DNA from: Symbiodinium natans | Lineage: Eukaryota; Sar; Dinophyceae; Suessiales; Symbiodiniaceae | DNA: 64,000 nt | Assembly (NCBI GenBank): GCA_905221605.1 | Contig: CAJNDS010002813.1 | Span: forward strand, 110,001 to 174,000 | Direction of reading: 5' to 3' | In this document: piece by piece, positions 57,817-64,000 of the stretch | Position numbering within the stretch: the first letter of the stretch is position 1 | Layout of the letters: every line of letters starts with the position of its first letter | Notes under the pieces: generated by a model | Told to the model about the DNA's origin: nothing | Databases searched by the model: none | The model's input: the letters and a program-made list of their open reading frames with translations, nothing else | Position numbers and translations under genes: made by a program

Positions 57817-58943
57817 GGCCTGGAGCCCTTAAAACACGTTGTTTCAAGAGCACTTACTGAACCCACCCACTTCCCACAAAAAAAAACGGGTTTTTTTGTC
57901 CTTACCACTCAGCAGGCAGGGGTAGGGGTGGTGAGAGAACGGAGAGAGCGACGAAGTTTTAAGTGACGGAGAGAGCGGGGGGCAGGGAAGGGCGGGGAGG
58001 GCGGGGAGGGCGGTGCAGGGAAAATGAGTCTTCACTGACGCCTCCCCCGCTTGAGGGGTCGGCGGATATGTGTTTTTTCGAATCAGTAGTCTGCAGTTCA
58101 CGCAATTCATGCATGTTTTGTCCCGTTGTCTAAGTATCATAGTGGAAGCATAAGCCCCTTTTCCCGGCGCAGCGCCTTGCGGACCGGTATCTTCACATCC
58201 GTGTATGATGATACCATGTGCCATGTGTGAATCCTTTGCCGTCAGAGGGTGGCTGCCATTGCTTCCCAAAGTTGGAAGCCGTCCCACAACATGATGGCAC
58301 ATCCTTGCCTAGGCCAATTTTTCTTCGGTTTCTCCACCCCGGTCAAACTTTCTCAACCCGGCTTCGTGACAGCTCTTCCTCTTTGCGACTTGCAATCTCT
58401 TGCCTCTGTCCTCTTCTGTCCGACTGTATTTCATGAGCCCACCACAGATCGTCTTTCCGGAACTTTCCATTTAAAGGATGCTTTTCGGATGACGTCCGTG
58501 GCCAGCGGTCCGGTGGATGTGGAGAAGCCGTGGGGCTTGGAGATGCTCGACCAGGACATGGGCCATCACCCTTAAAGCTGCACTTCCAATCTGCGTGCTG
58601 ACACATATACCCTGACCGGTTCTTATACCCTACTGAGAGCTAGTCCCTATAAATCGCCAAGAATTGTGCATGGCAAGAACCAGCCTCTCTGTCCAAAGCT
58701 GTAGGACTTCCTGGACAGCCCAGCAATGCAGGGAGCGACCATCTGACTCTCGGAAGCACCCCATTCTGTGTCCAGCTGGCGTGCTTGTGAACTGGGGCCC
58801 CTGATAGGGTACAGATTCCGTTCCAATCCTTTCCCATAAGGGGACCCAGGCAGCTTGACAAAACCCTCACAGTCACAGTGAGGTTGCATGGGATTGCCAT
58901 AGGATGGAGCCATGATGCCAGCGCCACATGCCTTTGTTGTGAG

Positions 58944-61900
58944 GCCTCATCATGATGAATGCGATCATCATTGGCCTAGAGACAGACTTCCCCGAGAAGT
59001 TCGCATGGGACATCGTAGAAAACATCTTCCTTGTTTTCTTCACCATCGAACTGGTGACTCGGACTAAGACAGCAGTGACCACTAGCCATGAAGCTCTTAA
59101 CCCTAACCCTAAACCCTAAACCCTAAACCCTAAACCCTAAACCCTACAACCCTAAAACCCTAAAAAGAGCCTCGCTGGCTTGAGTTGGCGCGCGCGCTGG
59201 CCGAGTGCTATTTCAGTCAACTGGGCACGGAGCTCTCAAACAATCTCAACCTTAAGCACGCCAAGCGCTTGTCGTCTACGTATGGGAAGTGTATTCTGTG
59301 CGCATATACGTAGACACGATAATGAGTATAAAAATAAGTATAAATATAGATAAATAAAAAGCAATAAGAGTCTAGATATGTGTGTGAATGAGTAAGTGCA
59401 TTTTTTTCTTTGCATGCATCGGCGGGCAGACATCGGACTGCGAGAGTTCGCTGCTCGGCAGGCAATTCGAATCTATTGCCTGGGGGTGTTCAAGTTCTTC
59501 AACTTCCGCAACAATCCAGACATTGCTTGGAACCTGTTCGACTTCATGCTGGTATCCATGGGGGCATCTTGGCCTAGCTGTGCAGTTCTGTAAGGGTGGT
59601 GTAGCTCTTGGCCGCGTTCGGGGCCATGAACGCCCCAAGATCCTGCACAAGGCTGCCACTCATGGTGCATTCCGCGTGTTGCGCCTGTTTTGAGTGCTTG
59701 AGGTTCTGAGCTTGGGCTTGCACTTTGTCGCGGGATCCACAGATATTCTGGCCAGGAGCTGGTTGTGCGCAGGATTCCTGTGGCATTCTGTTTGCAGCGC
59801 TTGTTGCCAGGAACGCAACCCTGTTCCGCATCATCCGCTTGTTGAGAATACTCCGGGTGTTGCGAATCATCCGCACCTTTTCTGCAGCGTAAGACTTTCA
59901 GCGCAAGCATGCCATGTTTCCGCTTAAGCCCTGGTTGTTGTGCAGACTTACCCACGCCTTTCGCTGCCCATGTGGTCCCCTACTCTAGCTTGATTACCAC
60001 ATTCCACTACGCTGACCTCAGGCATTGTGCGTTTCCTGAAGCAGCTCTATCTGCTCGCCTATGGCTTCATTGAGGGTACCATGGCGGTCCTCTGGGCGGC
60101 TTGCCTCAATGCTTTGTTGATGTTTGTGCACGTCGACTTGCTTCAGCTTTGCATGTCGTGAAGCAATGTTAAGCCAGCAATTAGGTACACGCTGTTCCGC
60201 TCTTTTGGTTCGTGCGGTTCGGTTCGTGGTTGCTAACGGTTCTTGAAGGTCCTTGAAGGGGTCTTCTGTGTAACACATGGACAACCTCGGAAGGCGACCG
60301 CGGTTGACAAGAAAGGAAGGTCGAACACATCTCTCACCATCAGCAAGCGCTAGGTGGCGCTCCGCCCGGGGCGTAGGGGCAGTCCGGTTTGAGTTCAACG
60401 GCTTGAAGTCCGTGCCAATCGAATTATTGTAACCGATTTGTCGGCTCGCCCGGAATCGGTTCTTATTCGCCGTTTCAGCTCGGTTCTTACCCTTTCGTGT
60501 TTGGGACTCGTGACTACGGAGTCACTGCGGACGTGTGGCCTCGGTCTCGATTCGGTGGCATTATTGTAAGGGTGGGAAGGTTGATGGACTGAGGTGACCA
60601 TCCTGGCTTCCTTCATGCTGTACATTTGTGCAGTCATCCTCGTCCGAGCATATGGCCGGAACACCCCGGAAGATGACCCTTACCATGACTTCTTCGCCGC
60701 GCACTTCGGACACTCAGCTGCAACCCGAAAATAGGCGTTGAAGCTTGGAGGCTGCACCCATAGCAAAATGTATGCAAGTGCTGTCCCAACAAGGCAGTAT
60801 ACCAATGACCATGTTCGCGTTGTTCGAGCTCATTACAGCTCCCGACCTGGCGCCTTACCGCGTTCCTTGCCTTCATTTTTTGAGTCGTTTCTACAGGCTC
60901 GTGGTAGGCTGCTGGAGTTCTTCAGTCTGCTAGCGTGCTTGCGCTCCGATTTTGCCACAACACGTAAGGAAGGACAGCACTAAGTTACTAAGCTGTGCTA
61001 CCCCCACTTCGAAATCTGAGTCCCACGCTTTGAGAAAGGAGTCAGGGGGCGATGTGGCGCGCGGGGTAGATGGGGAAGGTCGTGGGAGAAAAAATGGGGG
61101 AAGGGAGAACGGACGGAAATGGATGGTGGGCCTTGGACATAATGTAGGAGATGATGTGGCCGCTTTGTGGCCGCTTTGGCGCTTTTCAAGGGCGCACTGC
61201 GCACACGCAGTGCAACTGCCAGGAAGCGATGTTTGCAAATCCTCCCCTGGTGGTTTTCCTTGTGGTTTTCATCATCTTGGGCAGCTTTGGCATCAATGGC
61301 CTCCTGGTGGCCCTCATCAATGAGAGCATCCTGGACTCCTTGCATGCACCAGATAGATTGCAGAAGTCTCCCAGCCCTCGGAGAGTTGTGTCTAGGTTGA
61401 TGCAGTTTTTCACAGGCACATGCACACAAGAACTGCACACGCTCTTGTTGACGGGTCAAAGATCAAAGCTGCACACCCTTTCCCATCGTGCCTTCCTTGG
61501 CACACGTGCAAGAAAAGGGCTTTTCTCTAGAGGAATGTATAATGTATAGGGCCAGTTCTCTAAAATGATGGCCCCTTCTTGGGGACCTTGAATCGGCTCT
61601 GTGTAATGGGTTTCCAAATATGGACTAATACCCTATACCCTAAACCCTAAACCCTAAACCCTAAACCCTAAATCTTGACCAGAAGGACCTTGAGCTCTAG
61701 GGCCTCATGCCCAGGAGAAGAACCAGGCGCGCATCGAAGCTGACCGAATGGACCGCGAGACGAAGCGCAAGACGATGCAGCAGCGCTGCGGGGAGCTCTT
61801 CGACGAGCTGGACGTGTGCTTTGGGCACTGTTTTTGGGAGTTGTGGGGTTTAGGGTTTAGGGTTTAGGGTTTAGGGCTTAGGGCTTAGGGCTGAGGGTTG

Positions 61901-62217
61901 GCTTAGATGCTCAGTGGGGTCCCCCATAGATGGTTCGAAGTTGAGGGTTCCCGGCCTGGATCCTCCAAAGCCAGCATGAAGTCAGTCACCTTTCGCAATG
62001 AGGAACAACAACCGGGTCCTGCCTCGAGATGAGATCAAGCAGTGCACGGACCAGATTGCAGAACTGCTGGAAAGCTATGGCGTGAACTTTCAGCGGCCAG
62101 ATCTGGACCAAATGTTTTATGTCATGGACTACAGTGACACAGGCCTCCCAGAAAAAAAAGCTAGGTGCGGATTGCCAGGATTTTTGTGCAAAGATCTGCC
62201 TTGGGATCCAGCTGTCG

Positions 62218-62270
<53 letters not shown>

Positions 62271-62640
62271 ACCCCCCTTCCCCCCCGCCCCCTTCGTGAA
62301 GAGCAGGCATCATCGAGCGGTCCGAGTTCATTCAGGGTGTGGTTGGCCTGTGCGACCAGATCCGCCCCATGTCCATTATGGAGCTCCACTACCAGGCGAG
62401 AAGCCTTGAGGATAGTCAGAGGGGTCCCCAAAAGCCTGAAAATGACCTTCAACAACAAAATGAGCCCTCACTGTCGACCCCAACGTCCGAACCCTGAACC
62501 CAAAAGGTATCAAAAAGGTCCCAAAAGACAGAGCTCGCCCCGTCCAGGTCTCCAAGACCTGCGGCAAAGTGGACCTTACGGAGTTGAAGGTGGATGGCTT
62601 GGCGAAGACGGTCGAAGGCTATGAAGCCAAGATTGCCTCT
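58944..62640 (+). CDS. single-domain voltage-gated cation channel with EF-hand tail
   Basis: Exons follow channel topology. S1-S2 (58944-59075): NAIIIGLETDF ... DIVENIFLVFFTIELVTR. S3 (59430-59560): AIRIYCLGVFKFF ... DIAWNLFDFMLVSMG. S4 (59798-59888): RIIRLLRILRVLRIIRTF, the voltage sensor, with donor GTAAGA. S4-S5 linker (60022-60098): FLKQLYLLAYGFIEG. S5 (60594-60708): TILASFMLYICAVILVRAYG. Pore (60794-60880): MTMFALFELITAPDL. S6 (61223-61330): LVVFLVVFIILGSFGINGLL. Then cytoplasmic helices (61715-61815, EKNQARIEADRMDRETKRK) and a split EF-hand (62005-62142 joined to 62307-62400). A last candidate exon (62550-62640) reads LTELKVDGLAKTVEGYEAKI. Only one six-helix domain is present, so four subunits would form a pore. 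The EF-hand implies Ca2+ regulation; ion selectivity is unclear. The first exon(s) upstream of S1 are not placed. Confidence 0.85.
59098..59166 (-). repeat. CCCTAAA array in a channel-gene intron
   Basis: About nine heptamers with small variants lie between the S2 and S3 exons. Confidence 0.95.
60099..60593 (+). other. predicted GC-AG intron
   Basis: The exon ends ...gtcctctgggcg, the intron starts gcttgcctc and ends gatggactgag, and the next exon starts gtgaccatcctg. Phase 0; joining gives L-W-A-V-T-I-L-A at the start of S5, as expected for the family. 495 bp. Confidence 0.7.
60709..60793 (+). other. predicted GA-AG intron
   Basis: The exon ends ...gcgcacttcg, the intron starts gacactcagc and ends cccaacaag, and the next exon starts gcagtatacc. 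The junction codon is GGC and the product reads H-F-G-S-I-P-M-T-M-F into the pore helix. 85 bp with a GA donor, a type known from dinoflagellates. Confidence 0.55.
61629..61898. repeat. two telomere-type arrays in channel-gene introns, opposite orientation
   Basis: CCCTAAA units at 61629-61674 and TTTAGGG/TTAGGG-type units at 61846-61898 flank the exon at 61715-61815. Confidence 0.9.
62143..62306 (+). other. predicted GC-AG intron containing a poly-C tract
   Basis: The exon ends ...agtgacacag, the intron starts gcctcccag and ends gaagagcag, and the next exon starts gcatcatcg. Joining restores an EF-hand loop D-Y-S-D-T-G-I-I-E-R-S-E followed by F. The intron carries an uninterrupted run of about 50 C (62219-62270). 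cag|gc occurs at both borders as a direct repeat. Confidence 0.8.
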
Positions 62641-62649
62641 CGGCCCTAC

Positions 62650-64000
62650 TTTTTGTGTATAGACGGGGGCGGGGAGGGGGAGAGGGGGGCGGCTTGCTCT
62701 TGCTTGAGGCACCTGAGCATGAACATGAAGCATTTTAACCTTGAGACCGTAAGCCGCAGCACCCTGTCAACATCTGCCAGGACAGCGTGGAGTCCTCTCT
62801 GAGGAGGCTCACGGACCACATGCCGAAGCCTTCGGAGGGCCAAAGGGCCAACTCCAGGCCATTCTGCTGGACGAAGCATGCCTTGGGGACCGCCTTTGCT
62901 CGGTTCCTTGTTCGCGTCAGCGATTGAACAGGAAGGAGTCTCCAAGGAGTTTCAGGGCCCAGTGCCATTCCCACCGCTCCCAGCGCTAGGTCCCAGAAGT
63001 CTACGTGGACCCACGAAGCTGCGTCAAGCACACCTATGCCTAAAGCCCACATGGAAGAAGATTCACTGCCCGGATTCTGCGGATGGCACCCGGACAGGCG
63101 AACGTCGCATGACTTGGACACCATCCAGTCTGTGACCTTCCACCAGGTGGGGGACCCTGGTTAGTCATGGTCACCCTATGACTAAGTGGGACCCATGCGG
63201 TGCAATGCGCGAGCAGAGGAGGAGGGAGGGAGGCTTAGCGCGTCTTTGCAAGGTCGTTTGCATGTCAGTTGCTGTAGTGTTGGACCTGAGGTTGTGTGTC
63301 ATACACTCCAGCATGGAGTACTACTATGTCGTTGATGATTTGGGTAAGTACTGGTACCACAGTACAAAAGTCTTATTCTGATGCTTGAGGCAACTCTTTT
63401 GCTGAGTTGTGCGCCGTCCCCCATTGGCGGCCCAAGAACTAGCACTGGCCAACCTACTTGTGCAATTACTGCTGCCAGTTGTAAGGTAGGGTGGGCCACA
63501 AGTGGTACTACAAAAAGCACTGCCAAATTTCTCGGAAGCCGGAGATGGTCCTTGCAACGCAAGGTCATTCTTTACAGCTCTCACAGAACATGCAGTAAGA
63601 CAGGTCGGACATGACATGACGTGATGTTGGCGGCAGGACGCGATACCAGAATGGGACGGCGAGGGCGACGCCGACGACATCTGGACGGGAAGCAGACGTA
63701 GTATCGTGATGCGAATGCCTGGGCTGACATGCAGGGCCCCGTTGTGGCTGCGATGCCGATTTTGCACACAGACGTGCTGGGATGCCTTGGCATGCCTTGG
63801 CCTCTTGCAGGAGCACCCAAGAGAACGGGGAGCCATCGGATCGGTCCATGGAAGCCAAAGCGCAGTTGCTATCCAGCAATCCATGACACATTTTCAGTCA
63901 TCAGATCTAAACCAGGTGTGCTTTTGCTTTTCGTGTAATGTAGCTGGCAGTACCCGTGTTAGCTCCCTTGTGGCAACTGCTACTTGGAAGCTCTCGCACC
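62650..64000. other. no confident gene; possible exons
   Basis: A + frame at about 63495-63618 (GPQVVLQKALPNFSEAGDGP, then FFTALTEHAVRQVGHDMT) and one near 63430-63485 (LAAQELALANLLVQLLLPVV) look protein-like. A GTAAGT donor lies at 63344. The family is unknown, and the window ends inside this stretch. Confidence 0.35.

Noticed and set aside
56910-57966. Two long + frames (Phe/Leu/Ser-rich) and minus Glu/Lys/Arg frames
   Set aside because: They lie in a polypyrimidine tract and a poly-G tract; composition alone keeps them open.

Overview
The window looks like nuclear DNA from a dinoflagellate, most likely a Symbiodinium/Polarella-type (Suessiales) species. The signs are: many arrays of the TTTAGGG/CCCTAAA telomere-type heptamer scattered inside the sequence, also inside introns; low gene density with abundant microsatellites; genes cut into short exons whose best-fitting introns often begin with GC or GA instead of GT; and every gene I can recognise lying on the + strand, as in the unidirectional gene blocks described for dinoflagellates. 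The species assignment is inference; nothing here names it.

Layout. 1-1800: CA-type microsatellites and a 9-bp satellite. About 2735-6251: a cysteine-rich protein built from a 639-bp tandem repeat. 10400-10600: a 26-bp minisatellite. About 10889-11560 (perhaps to 12870): exons of a KH-like RNA-binding protein. 17916-19400: a SET-domain (SMYD-like) protein. 23.5-25 kb: isolated exons of unknown genes. About 26500-28330: an immunity-related-GTPase (IRG) type GTPase in at least eight short exons. 30.2-32.3 kb: an unrecognised exon, then an FCP1/NIF-type phosphatase. 33081-34034: an intronless 2-oxoglutarate/Fe(II) oxygenase. 34.1-35.1 kb and 37.4-38.25 kb: unrecognised multi-exon genes. 40630-55507: one complete LTR retrotransposon. 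58944-62640: a single-domain voltage-gated cation channel with an EF-hand tail.

The outstanding object is the retrotransposon. It is a 14,878-bp Ty1/copia-order element with identical 107-bp LTRs and a perfect 5-bp target-site duplication (ttcag), so it inserted recently. It carries one uninterrupted frame of 4746 codons, about three times a normal copia polyprotein. Besides gag, protease, integrase, reverse transcriptase and RNase H, it contains CCCH zinc fingers in gag, an Fe(II)/2OG dioxygenase-like fold between protease and integrase, and, after RNase H, a tail of about 1800 residues. That tail holds a methyltransferase-like domain, an SGNH/GDSL hydrolase-like domain, a Tpt1/KptA-like RNA 2'-phosphotransferase domain and a zinc ribbon. 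A retroelement carrying four extra enzyme-like folds is the best candidate here for an undescribed system.

Gene models were read by eye from frames, splice signals and family motifs. Exon boundaries are approximate except where a junction is stated, and no homology search was run.
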